Source: Burkholderiaceae bacterium (GTDB lineage Bacteria; Pseudomonadota; Gammaproteobacteria; Burkholderiales; Burkholderiaceae_B). From it: a stretch of 57,212 nt of DNA. Shown here in pieces: positions 45,615-53,689 of this stretch (the first letter of the stretch is position 1; each line of letters opens with the position of its first letter). The translations under genes were made by a program, and so were the position numbers. The notes beneath the pieces are model-generated. The model was not told where the DNA came from. It did not search any database and saw nothing but the letters and a program-made list of their open reading frames with translations. The DNA is taken from the NCBI GenBank assembly GCA_017983955.1, contig JAGOAJ010000020.1, positions 1 to 57,212 on the forward strand. The letters run 5' to 3'.

Positions 45615-46049
45615 CTAGTGTTGGATGGCAGGGCGAAGTTTTTCCCTGAGCCTGTCGTACGCCAGGTTAAAGAAAAAAGCATAGGGCAGATAGAACAGTA
45701 CCAGACCTATGTCCACCACTAGGGCATGCCATAGCGTGGAATCCAGCCACCAGGCTACAAAGGGCACGGCTATAACTATTAGGCCTAGCTCGAAACCGCA
45801 GGCATGTAGCACCCGTACCCACAGCGTGCGATTAAAGTCATAGTGGTTTTGTAGACGGTCAAATAGCCAGTTGTACAGCATATTCCATAGCAAGGCCATG
45901 GTGGCGATAACCGCGGTTAGTACGCCCATGCTAAGGATGCTTTTGCCGGTTAGCCAGGCCGCCAACGGGGCCGAAATACCGATGGCCAGAACTTCAAACA
46001 ACAGGGCGTGCATGGCTCTTTCGGCCAGGCTGCGATCGTAGACTTGCAT
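45615..46049 (-). CDS. PACE-family multidrug efflux protein
   Basis: 144-aa four-helix protein. The tandem 'RAMHALLFE...[10 protein letters not shown]' and '[20 protein letters not shown]...[11 protein letters not shown]' pattern is the bacterial transmembrane-pair (BTP) motif of AceI/PACE transporters (biocide and polyamine-type cation export). Preceded by a perfect palindrome (46065-46080). Upstream of, and same strand as, the ABC genes with 32 bases between them. Confidence 0.9.
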   Translation of the reverse strand: MQVYDRSLAERAMHALLFEVLAIGISAPLAAWLTGKSILSMGVLTAVIATMALLWNMLYNWLFDRLQNHYDFNRTLWVRVLHACGFELGLIVIAVPFVAWWLDSTLWHALVVDIGLVLFYLPYAFFFNLAYDRLREKLRPAIQH

Positions 46050-46064
46050 TGCATCGTTCCAAGA

Positions 46065-46080
46065 GTGACGTCGTCGTCAC
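46065..46080. promoter_or_regulatory. Palindrome upstream of the PACE-family gene
   Basis: GTGACG-TCGT-CGTCAC, a six-base perfect inverted repeat 16 bases before the PACE gene start. It fits a dimeric repressor operator or a hairpin in the leader. No regulator gene is adjacent. Confidence 0.35.
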
Positions 46081-46174
46081 ATTCAAGAGAGTAAAGCGAG
46101 GTCGTCCACGCCTAAAACAGTAAGTATTTTAGGGAAAACCCTTGAGTAGGGCAATCATGATCAATAAATAACCA

Positions 46175-48064
46175 TTAATGAAAAGCGCCACCGCCGCCCA
46201 AGGGCAATTGGACGACGGCTTGTGGCGGCAGCCAAATACCATTGCTACGGGTCATTACCCAATAGTCTTGCGCGGTTGTGGTGGCACGTGCCGCCATATG
46301 CAGTACGCCATTAATCAAGCGTAGTGTGGGTACCGAGGCCATGGACATGGGCAGCTGCTGGGCTTGTCCGTTTTCGCTTAACCAGATTGAGCCTCCCGGG
46401 CGATCCAGGGCAGCCACAACCACTGCGCCAAATTCGTCTATAGCGGTCGTAGGCTGACCTATATAAGGGAAGCCCAGATCCACAGGCGTATTCCAGGCGC
46501 TTTGTGCATCACCTGGCAGGGCCTGAGTCATACGCAGCATGTGGCCAGTTTTTTGGTCGCGTAGATACAGTTCTATCAGGTCGCTGCTGTTGCGTATCGC
46601 TGCCAGTCCCCCGTCAGTTTTGACGCCATCCATAACTTGCCAGACCGACCATGCCAGGGTAGTGCTTTGTGAGCTAAGCCATAGTGTACCGTCCAGGTCG
46701 GCGGCGAAAGCCAGTAGATGCCCGTCACGGCTGCGGGCAATGGTCGCTGTGGGTAAAGCCCGGGGCAAAACGGGTAGGACAACCCAGTTAGACCAACTAT
46801 TATCCGCGCCTGCCTGCTGTGCATAATAAAACCGCTGGTCGTTACCCATGGCGATGGCAGCGGGGGAGCCCTGGGCCGTCATGGACGGTAATTGCATCAG
46901 GCGTGGGCCATCCAGTGCTTGCCAACCTCGCCATAAGCCGGGACCATCCTGGGACTTGAACCATAACCGTCCATTGGCATCGCGCATTAGTACCCCGTCA
47001 GCGCCATTGTTCATATTAAAAGCCACCATGGAGTCGGCCGTGCGGCCCCCTAAGCTAGACCACTGTTGGGTATGGCTTTGCCAAAGATTACCGGCACGAT
47101 TGTGCTCGCCCACCGCAAACAAAGAATAGCCTTGAGTCGCATCAGGTAATAACACCGCTGGCGTATCGGAATGAGACACATAGTAGATACGGCTGACCCA
47201 CGAGGCTTCTGGACCTGCCGGCCCCTGGCACTGCGCAGGCACGGGGCAATAACGGTAATCATTACGTGCATACTCCAGGAAAGCACTGGTTTTGTGCTCA
47301 ACCTCAGCTGCTGTCAGATTGGGCTCGCGTTCTTGGCTGGGGTAGTTCAGATACCCCGTCCTGGCGTAGTTTCCGCCCGCCTGCTGCATGGCATCGCGTA
47401 CCAAACGGGCGCTGGCAATATGATCGGGGTGATCATTGCCCGCGCAACGCCAGCACAGGGCCGTATAGGCTATCGTGATCGTTGCATCCATATAACGCAG
47501 GGTAGTGGGCTGATACTGCTGGATAATGGCCGCTATCGTGTTCACTAGATCCGTGCGTGTGTAACGCTCTATATAAGGCTCCAGTGATTCGGCGACCTGC
47601 CCAGGCTCCGATTCGGCGCGGCTTAAGGGGGTCAAGCTACCCCAACCTTTGCCCAGCCAAGGGTCCTGGATGCGCATTTGCAGCAGGGTAATACCTGGAC
47701 TGCCATCCAGCGTAAAGTGGGCCAGTTGGCGTGCGTCATACGTTTGGGCTGTTTCAGTCCAGCGGTTAGCCGTGCCAGCGATGTGAGCATAAGCTGCCTG
47801 CACGCCGCGCTCACGTCCCAGCATATAGCCTGTGCCTTCGCCCCGGTCACTGGCGGTCAGATACACCACCTGTAGGCAACCTTTGGCATGTATGGTGGCG
47901 CTAATGTCGGGATTCATGAACAACAGATCGTCGTCCATATGGGCTGCAAACACCAAGTCTTTAACGCCATGGCACTGGGCCAAAGACGGGCTGGCGGTGT
48001 TGGCCAAGGCGCTGTTTGCAAGCAGTAGTGCTGTACAGGCAAATAGCAGGTTTAGTATTTTCAT
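46175..48064 (-). CDS. Secreted PIG-L family deacetylase with C-terminal propeller/lectin-like half
   Basis: 629 aa. Signal peptide (LLFACTALLLANSALA). Residues ~25-300 form a PIG-L/LmbE N-acetylglucosaminyl deacetylase domain: the metal motif is AHMDDDLLF (instead of the common AHPDDE), with CAGNDHPDHIASARLVRDAM supplying the later H-x2-H ligands. Residues ~310-629 are a string of W-containing units (LWQSHTQQWSSLGG, GLWRGWQAL, SWSNWVVLP, WSVWQVMDG, LWLSSQ), reading like a five- to seven-bladed PLL/fucose-lectin propeller. Expected role: deacetylation of an exported or host glycan, targeted by the propeller. Substrate unknown. Confidence 0.8.
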   Translation of the reverse strand: MKILNLLFACTALLLANSALANTASPSLAQCHGVKDLVFAAHMDDDLLFMNPDISATIHAKGCLQVVYLTASDRGEGTGYMLGRERGVQAAYAHIAGTANRWTETAQTYDARQLAHFTLDGSPGITLLQMRIQDPWLGKGWGSLTPLSRAESEPGQVAESLEPYIERYTRTDLVNTIAAIIQQYQPTTLRYMDATITIAYTALCWRCAGNDHPDHIASARLVRDAMQQAGGNYARTGYLNYPSQEREPNLTAAEVEHKTSAFLEYARNDYRYCPVPAQCQGPAGPEASWVSRIYYVSHSDTPAVLLPDATQGYSLFAVGEHNRAGNLWQSHTQQWSSLGGRTADSMVAFNMNNGADGVLMRDANGRLWFKSQDGPGLWRGWQALDGPRLMQLPSMTAQGSPAAIAMGNDQRFYYAQQAGADNSWSNWVVLPVLPRALPTATIARSRDGHLLAFAADLDGTLWLSSQSTTLAWSVWQVMDGVKTDGGLAAIRNSSDLIELYLRDQKTGHMLRMTQALPGDAQSAWNTPVDLGFPYIGQPTTAIDEFGAVVVAALDRPGGSIWLSENGQAQQLPMSMASVPTLRLINGVLHMAARATTTAQDYWVMTRSNGIWLPPQAVVQLPLGGGGAFH

Positions 48065-48216
48065 TGTGATCCCATACAGATTCTATGGGTGATTTTATGC
48101 TGTTTTCTGTTGCTCTCTCCTAAGTTATTTACAGATTGTGGGGATAACCTTGGGTGACGAATGCTTGCGGTAAGACTATGATTCCTGATGCGCCATAGTG
48201 GCGCAAGGGGCATGCA

Positions 48217-48537
48217 ATGAAAATTCAAAAATCTCAAGCAGAAGGTTCGCCAAAAATAGTGGCGTTGCGAGCAAAATTTCCAGGCTTTCCTGAACCTAAA
48301 GTAGATGCTGACGGCAAGCTTAGCGTACGCGTTTCGGGACATATCGCTGACGAGAATGGCGACTTGGCCGTGTATCAGGTCATATTAAGTGACGGTGAAA
48401 TTGAACGCATACTTGATTGTTTGGCTAATCCAAAAGATGCCGAAACATCCAAGGCCATCAGCAAGGCTATGTCGGGAAGCTTGCAAAGCCTGGTGCGTTT
48501 GACCGCATTTTCTGCAGGAACCATGCCAGATAAATAA
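48217..48537 (+). CDS. Hypothetical protein, 106 aa
   Basis: Unknown small soluble protein, no signal peptide. Start ATG 48217 after a GGGGCATGCA leader. Ends before a strong hairpin terminator. Contains SVRVSGHIADENGDLAVYQVILSDGEIERILDCLANP. No family recognised. Its strand differs from both neighbours. Confidence 0.55.
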   Translation: MKIQKSQAEGSPKIVALRAKFPGFPEPKVDADGKLSVRVSGHIADENGDLAVYQVILSDGEIERILDCLANPKDAETSKAISKAMSGSLQSLVRLTAFSAGTMPDK

Positions 48538-48541
48538 GCAC

Positions 48542-48585
48542 GTGGAACCAGGCCCATTCTGTCAGCAGGTCGGGCCTGGTTCCAC
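48542..48585. terminator. Terminator hairpin between convergent genes
   Basis: GTGGAACCAGGCCC (48542-48555) pairs perfectly with GGGCCTGGTTCCAC (48572-48585), 14 base pairs and a 16-base loop, placed between the 106-aa gene (+) and the ICMT-like gene (-). No long T tract, so it may act as a bidirectional barrier. Confidence 0.65.
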
Positions 48586-48612
48586 ATAGTATTTAATCTA
48601 TAAATTAAGCGG

Positions 48613-49074
48613 TTATAGCCAGCGGCGGACTCTGGCCGTATAGGCACTAAATGCCTCACCGAACTTGTCCCGCAACAACCGTTCCTCGGGTTGGATTTGG
48701 TAGCGGTTGATGTAAGGCACAAAGATAAATGCACATGCTAGTGCCAGCACGTTGCCCAGAAACACCCCCCAGCCTATCAGTATCAGTAAGACACCCAAAT
48801 ACATCGGGTTGCGGGTCAGGCGATAAACACCTGATGTGACCAGCGCCGATGCCAGATCAGGGTGTCTGGGGTCGGATGTGGTGCGTGCGCGTTTAAAGGT
48901 GATAACGCCCGCCATGCTGATAGCTAAACCGACCAGGCCGATAATGATGGCTACTGCCATATTTTTGATGACAGGCAGCGTAAGGGCGGGGAACACAAAA
49001 GCCAGCAACCACATGATCAGGCCCACGGTAAGCATAACTACCGGCGGGGGTATGGTTAGTTCAAGTGCACGCAT
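48613..49074 (-). CDS. Isoprenylcysteine carboxyl methyltransferase-family membrane protein
   Basis: 153-aa protein with four membrane helices and the ICMT/PEMT-like C-terminal part: TSGVYRLTRNPMYLGVLLILIGW (conserved RNPMY motif), PYINRYQIQPEERLLRDKFGEAFSAYTARVRRWL (E-E pattern). A SAM-dependent methyltransferase fold by homology; substrate in bacteria unknown. Confidence 0.85.
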   Translation of the reverse strand: MRALELTIPPPVVMLTVGLIMWLLAFVFPALTLPVIKNMAVAIIIGLVGLAISMAGVITFKRARTTSDPRHPDLASALVTSGVYRLTRNPMYLGVLLILIGWGVFLGNVLALACAFIFVPYINRYQIQPEERLLRDKFGEAFSAYTARVRRWL

Positions 49075-49208
49075 GTGTAATCACTTTCCTGTTTCTGTCC
49101 ATTTTTACCAGTTCCTGAGCAAAAACATAGTACATCATCCCTGTTTCGCAACTGGTCGCCATGAACATCCCCAGGCTAAACAGCAGACCGCCCAGTCGCT
49201 CCCCTTAT

Positions 49209-49583
49209 TTATTTCCCATCCGCTTTGGATGTAGGGGATGCTGCGCTGGAAGAGGGGGACTCTGAAACTGACGAATCTTGACTGGCGCCTTTCGATGTGT
49301 CTCGATACCTTTCACTACTGGGAGCCCCAGGGCTGATTTCATTGTCTTTGCTGCCTGAGTTCGACGTAGGTCCCTTATTATTAAAGGCGTCCGCTGCAGG
49401 GTCAGTGCCCCCACGATTAGCGGCCGATCCTGATTGGTTGCTAGGGGCGCTGCCGTTAGTCCCAGCGCTTGGCGTGGTCGATGTGGAGTCTATGCTGGAG
49501 TTGTTTCCGCTAGACCCAGAGTATGCTGAAGAGGCCCAAGCAAGCGGCAAGGAACATAGGGCAATGACGATTAGTTTCTTCAT
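49209..49583 (-). CDS. Secreted Ser/Gly/Asn-rich low-complexity protein
   Basis: 124 aa, signal peptide (KLIVIALCSLPLAWASSAYS), then a disordered Ser-, Thr-, Gly-, Asn- and Ala-rich body with no predicted fold. Preceded by an AGGAG site. Function unknown; similar proteins are often envelope or biofilm-matrix linked. Confidence 0.55.
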   Translation of the reverse strand: MKKLIVIALCSLPLAWASSAYSGSSGNNSSIDSTSTTPSAGTNGSAPSNQSGSAANRGGTDPAADAFNNKGPTSNSGSKDNEISPGAPSSERYRDTSKGASQDSSVSESPSSSAASPTSKADGK

Positions 49584-49847
49584 GTGGATCTCCTGTTAAC
49601 GGACTGCTGGAGTGAGTCAACGGGAGATAGCAACTGCCGTGCCGCAAGGGCGTTCAACTCGACTAACCGGCTTTTGCAACACGAGTCGATTGTTTGTTAC
49701 ATAATGACGTCTGTTAAAACGTTATGTGCTGATGCCGAGGTTATCCTGCAGGGGTTGTTCCTGAAGGATTTTGGTTTATAGCCTGTAACGGGTCTGGACA
49801 TGACCGTTGACACTTCCATTGATCAATCGCTTCGTTAAGGTGGAGGC

Positions 49848-51299
49848 ATGCATAATCAGCAAGAACCTCAGGCGGGACTCAGCACGCCCGCCGCAGTGTA
49901 TCCATGGACTGCCACAAAGGATGAGCTTGCTTTCGCCTTGCTTGTTGCCTTATCAGTTCTTGTTGCCGCTTTATTGGGTATTTTTACTCGACCCATAGGC
50001 TTGCTTGCGGCGTTCTGGCCAGCGAATGCCGTATTTTTGGGCTTGTTGTTATCCAACCCTGGGGTCAGATCACGTTTTGCATGGATAGCTGCGCCCATTG
50101 CTTACATTGTGGCAGATCAGCTTATGGGTGGGCAACTGCTCATAACGTTCTGGATGACCTTAGCCAATTTGGCAGGAGCTGCCACTGGGTTTGGCTTGTA
50201 CCAGCGCTTGCCTGATCAAGAGCGTGTGCTTGGTCGACCACTGTCGGTCTTGATCATGTTCTGTATTTGTGCCTTTTCTGCTGTAGTCGCAGCGATCATA
50301 GGCGCTGGGTCTGCCTGGGTTCTGCTCGATCAGGAGTTTCGACATGGATTCGAGTTCTGGTTTACAGGTGAGCTTGTGAATTATTTGGCGATACTGCCGG
50401 TGATTCTTACCTTTTCAACCAGGAAATCGGAAGCGGCGCGGGTCACCGAGCAATATACGGTGACACAGAGCAAAGTCGGGCGAGTTGCGCCTTTAGCAAC
50501 ATTGGCTTTTTCGCTAGCTGTCGGTGCCGCCTTCGGTGGGCCAGGAGCTATTTCATTTGCTGTTCCGGCGCTATTGTGGTGTGCACTTTCCTATACCTTA
50601 TTCTTTACGTCGCTTTGTACGCTTTTCTTTTGTGCGTGGATGCTTATCGCCACGTCATCCGGTGTAATGGATGGACCGCTGGCGGATGACGCCCTAAGGT
50701 ACACATCGTCTGCAAGACTGGGAGTCGCTTTAATTTCTATCGTTCCGCTTGCCGCAGCGGCCATTAATACGTCGCGCTTGAGCTTGGTGGCGAAGCTTGC
50801 GCAGGCGGCCCATTACGATTTTCTAACGGGAGTCCTTGCACGGGGTGAGTTCATCAAGCGCAGTCGCGGCGTGTTAAAACGTAGCGCATATGATGGCCAA
50901 CCGGTTGCTGTTCTGATGCTCGATATTGATCGCTTCAAGCGAATTAACGATATGCATGGTCACTGCATAGGCGATAAGGCACTGTGTGCTTTCACCCAAA
51001 CAGTAATAAGCGCTCTTAGAACCGAGGAGCTGTTTGGTCGCATTGGTGGTGAAGAATTTGGGATTGTTATACCGGGTCAAAATTCCGAGCAAGCGTTTGC
51101 GACCGCAGAGCGCATTCGCCAAGTGGTTGCACAACGCTGTGCGTCCTTAGTCGGTCAGACCGATGGGGTTACTGTCAGCATAGGCCTGACATCTACGGAC
51201 CGTCATCCAGGTGAAAGCCTTGAGGGTCTACTTCGCTTGGCTGACCAAGCGCTGTACTCAGCCAAACGAGATGGTCGTGATCGCGTAGCGCAGGCTTAA
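49848..51299 (+). CDS. MASE1-GGDEF diguanylate cyclase
   Basis: 483 aa. Residues ~20-310 hold a MASE1 membrane sensor (eight or so helices; WPANAVFLGLLLS and LANLAGAATGFGLYQR are MASE1 hallmarks). GGDEF domain ~325-483: DFLTGVLARGEF, LDIDRFKRINDMHGHCIGD, GRIGGEEFGIVIPG (active site GGEEF near 399). The product-inhibition I-site would sit at RTEE where RxxD is usual, so feedback may be weak. It makes c-di-GMP, influencing motility versus attachment. ATG preceded by GGTGGAGG. Confidence 0.92.
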   Translation: MHNQQEPQAGLSTPAAVYPWTATKDELAFALLVALSVLVAALLGIFTRPIGLLAAFWPANAVFLGLLLSNPGVRSRFAWIAAPIAYIVADQLMGGQLLITFWMTLANLAGAATGFGLYQRLPDQERVLGRPLSVLIMFCICAFSAVVAAIIGAGSAWVLLDQEFRHGFEFWFTGELVNYLAILPVILTFSTRKSEAARVTEQYTVTQSKVGRVAPLATLAFSLAVGAAFGGPGAISFAVPALLWCALSYTLFFTSLCTLFFCAWMLIATSSGVMDGPLADDALRYTSSARLGVALISIVPLAAAAINTSRLSLVAKLAQAAHYDFLTGVLARGEFIKRSRGVLKRSAYDGQPVAVLMLDIDRFKRINDMHGHCIGDKALCAFTQTVISALRTEELFGRIGGEEFGIVIPGQNSEQAFATAERIRQVVAQRCASLVGQTDGVTVSIGLTSTDRHPGESLEGLLRLADQALYSAKRDGRDRVAQA

Positions 51300-51308
51300 T
51301 TGGCGTTT

Positions 51309-51662
51309 TTATATGTCCAACATGGCATGCCCCAAGGCCTTGTTGCCCTGATTGATCAGAGCATTCCCCGCACTGGTTCGGTCGCCTTCTTCCCGGTTTT
51401 GACTCAATTTAAATTTGCCAATTATTCGAGTCACTTCGATCTCAATGCCGACAATAGCTTTAAGCATCGTGTCGATATAATCTGGCGGAGCATCAGTCAT
51501 TTTCCAGGGCTTATCCTGGGCGCTTTCGTGTTCGCGGGTTAATCGGGCGACTAAACCGCGAACATACCTCTCGTCATCTCGAACAAAAATCTGTCCATGT
51601 ACGTGCACGACCCTGTAGTTCCAGGTTGGCACCTGCTGGTGGGGGTTTTGTTTGCTTGGGTA
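51309..51662 (-). pseudogene. Truncated paiB-like FMN-binding regulator remnant
   Basis: Only the C-terminal half of a PaiB-family protein remains: (YPSK)...QVPTWNYRVVHVHGQIFVRDDERYVRGLVARLTREHESAQDKPWKMTDAPPDYIDTMLKAIVGIEIEVTRIIGKFKLSQNREEGDR. Full PaiB is ~210 aa; 107 residues follow a chance GTG, and the homologous frame continues about ten codons further 5' to YPSK at 51662. Beyond that the frame reads unrelated sequence and then a stop, so the N-terminal FMN-binding half is deleted. Convergent with the diguanylate cyclase. Confidence 0.8.
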
Positions 51663-51778
51663 TTCTCGTATCCTAATTACGGCCAGCCTGATGCTCGCCG
51701 TACTTATCGTTATACCGTCCTCCTTTGCCTACAGCATGCTATAAGAATGGCTATAGCATTTCAGTAGGTCTGGGCAAG

Positions 51779-52057
51779 ATGAGCATTCAATCGTTTAGTC
51801 GATTCGGCATAGCGCTATTTCTTGGCGCGATTATTTCTGGGTGCGCTTTCTTCGACCTGGGTCCTACAAAAAATGGCCCCAATACCTCGATAAGTGGCGG
51901 TCAAACCTCGGGCCGTAGCGGCGTATGCAAGTGGAATCGCAGCAGCTGTATGCATGAAGGTTCGTATGAGTCAGGAGAGAGGGCTTATGCTGAGCAGGAA
52001 GCGAAAGATCTGAACCGGGCTGCATTGGCGAACTTCCGCCGCAGCGTTCGCAGGTGA
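51779..52057 (+). CDS. Small putative lipoprotein
   Basis: 92 aa from ATG 51779 (a TTG 54 bases upstream is possible). Hydrophobic N-terminus with lipobox (AIISGC, Cys at 23). The mature part is hydrophilic: GRSGVCKWNRSSCMHEGSYESGERAYAEQEAKDLNRAAL. Two further Cys could form a disulfide. No family recognised. Confidence 0.55.
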   Translation: MSIQSFSRFGIALFLGAIISGCAFFDLGPTKNGPNTSISGGQTSGRSGVCKWNRSSCMHEGSYESGERAYAEQEAKDLNRAALANFRRSVRR

Positions 52058-52138
52058 CTGCGACCTAGCTCTTAACTACCCAGCAACTATACTCCCGATC
52101 GATCAAATTTTGCCGATGCCAGAGCTATACGTAGATAG

Positions 52139-52603
52139 CTATTGAGCGCGTCGTCGTGATGCGGCTCTTGGGATATCTGTCATAATCTGATCCTCGCTGA
52201 AGCGAACGCCATTGCCCACCTGATAACGGCTGCCTTTAGCCAGTTGCTCGGTAATTACCCCACCATAATAGTCCAGCGGCGTAGCGGGCAGGGCGGTCAC
52301 GCGCACGGGCACCCAGCGCTCGGTGGATTGGGCCACCAGCCGCACAATATCGCCTACTTTAAGTTGAATGGCGCCAGGCCCACGGTGAAAGTCCCGGTGA
52401 CCAACAGTGATACGGAATTCCATTGGCCCATGCAAAACATAGGCACCACGGATGGCCATGTCAGCCTGTCGCAGCCTGGCGGCTATCTCTTCGGCCGTCA
52501 CGCTACCTTCTTCACTATTGAAAATAATGCCCATCGCTGCGTCGCGGTCTGGATCGGAAATGCCCATCAGGTCGGATAGCACGTGAAATTGCTGTTCTGT
52601 CAT
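52139..52603 (-). CDS. Hypothetical protein, 154 aa
   Basis: Soluble, no signal peptide. N-terminal part EQQFHVLSDLMGISDPDRDAAMGIIFNSEEGSVTAEEIAARL reads as a helical (possibly HTH-like) unit; the rest is beta-rich with KVGDIVRLVAQSTERWVPVRVTAL. No family recognised. Lone minus-strand gene. Confidence 0.5.
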   Translation of the reverse strand: MTEQQFHVLSDLMGISDPDRDAAMGIIFNSEEGSVTAEEIAARLRQADMAIRGAYVLHGPMEFRITVGHRDFHRGPGAIQLKVGDIVRLVAQSTERWVPVRVTALPATPLDYYGGVITEQLAKGSRYQVGNGVRFSEDQIMTDIPRAASRRRAQ

Positions 52604-52685
52604 GCGTGAATTGGTCTACTGGCATCGTCCAGTTGATATGGCGAGATTCCCATCGCTCGCCCTAAACTCTATAAGTTTGAAGGCG

Positions 52686-52994
52686 TCAAATTATCGTTGC
52701 TTCCAGCGAAACCCCCTCGGGCATATGCTCGCCCTCGGCCTCGAATTTCAGCCCGTCATCCGCACGTACTATCGCCAGATGATGGTCTTCCCAGTTGCGC
52801 GAGCGGATTTTCACTCGCAGTGCGGATATCGCTTCCTTCCTTCGGTGATCGATGATCTCGGCAGGGACAAAGATAGTGTAGGGTCGGGGACTTAGGTGCA
52901 GTACGCAACCACCATGCTCCTTCCTATTGTCGTATGCAATGATTGCTCCTTCGATGCCTTTGTTCAGTTCGCTCACAAACGTCACATAACTCAT
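52686..52994 (-). CDS. Hypothetical protein, 102 aa
   Basis: Small soluble protein, MSYVTFVSELNKGIEGAIIAYDNRKEHGG..., ending in GVSLEATII. No family recognised. A perfect six-base inverted repeat lies 26 bases upstream of its ATG, perhaps an operator. Confidence 0.5.
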   Translation of the reverse strand: MSYVTFVSELNKGIEGAIIAYDNRKEHGGCVLHLSPRPYTIFVPAEIIDHRRKEAISALRVKIRSRNWEDHHLAIVRADDGLKFEAEGEHMPEGVSLEATII

Positions 52995-53019
52995 GGCTGC
53001 CCCCGTCTTTCGCTAGATA

Positions 53020-53037
53020 ATACGAGTGCTATCGTAT
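53020..53037. promoter_or_regulatory. Inverted repeat upstream of the 102-aa gene
   Basis: ATACGA-GTGCTA-TCGTAT, six perfect base pairs around a six-base centre, in an AT-rich promoter-like stretch. Candidate operator for a dimeric regulator; not a LexA-type site. Confidence 0.35.
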
Positions 53038-53146
53038 ATGAGAGCGCAATGGACGGCTAGGGCCGACTAAAACAGTTACTTTTTAGCAATTAAATCGGTG
53101 CGAATCACATGCGATTTTGGTACGAAACTTTACACCAACGGATACT

Positions 53147-53173
53147 AAAAAGGGCCTAACTTTCGTTAGGCCC
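53147..53173 (-). terminator. Rho-independent terminator of ssrA
   Basis: On the minus strand GGGCCTAAC-GAAA-GTTAGGCCC followed by TTTTT: nine base pairs, GNRA tetraloop, U tract. Lies 32 bases beyond the CCA end of the tmRNA. Confidence 0.93.
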
Positions 53174-53204
53174 CGTCTAGTGCTACTTGGTGTAGCGTGT
53201 GTGC

Positions 53205-53570
53205 TGGTGGAGTCGGGGGGAATTGAACCCCCGTCCGCAAGCCCTCTGCAGGCAGTTCTACATGTGTAGTCAGTTAATTTTAAGTTTTAACCTTGGATTA
53301 TGCCTACTGACAGGCCTTTCCTTGGCGATTCACATCAATTTAAGAAGTGGCTGAGTGACCCAACCCTATCCGATTCTTTGTAAATGACGCTGCTGTAAGT
53401 TTTACCCTACCTGACCCAAAGACAAATCAGTGCAGCGGCTTACCGCCTTAAGCGGCTAAAGCGAAACGCTCGTCGTTGGCGTTTATAGTTTTCCAGTGGA
53501 TTTACGAGCTTACTGGTGCTCGACATGCCCTGCTCTGTTTCGTGACCCACGTCGAAGCCGGATCGACCCC
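53205..53570 (-). ncRNA. ssrA: Transfer-messenger RNA (tmRNA)
   Basis: 366-nt one-piece tmRNA that rescues stalled ribosomes. 5' end GGGGTCGATCCGGCTTCGACGTGG and 3' end CCCCCCGACTCCACCA with the encoded CCA; GGGGUCG pairs with CGACUCC in the acceptor stem (one G-U). The tag frame at 53480-53448 reads ANDERFALAA followed by TAA. The tag matches the proteolysis-tag type of Bordetella and related Burkholderiales. The T-arm-like GGGGGTTCAATTCCCCC is visible near the 3' end. Confidence 0.98.
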
Positions 53571-53579
53571 AGAGCACTA

Positions 53580-53608
53580 ATTATAGTGTATTACCGAGTA
53601 TTTAGACA
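53580..53608 (-). promoter_or_regulatory. Probable sigma-70 promoter of ssrA
   Basis: A perfect TATAAT (-10) lies at 53585-53580 on the minus strand, ten bases before the mature 5' end. The -35 region is weak (TGTCTA-like, near 53606). The divergent gene sstT shares the region. Confidence 0.6.
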
Positions 53609-53689
53609 GTGTTGTTAACGGTGGTAAAATCCCAGCGGCCGTGGTGGGGCGATTTTGCAACAGCGCATGGCATGTTTTCGGAGTCGATC

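Noticed and set aside
53205-53570. tRNA gene suggested by the GGGTTCAATTCCCCC T-arm
   Set aside because: The T-arm and CCA belong to ssrA; the encoded ANDERFALAA tag shows it is tmRNA.
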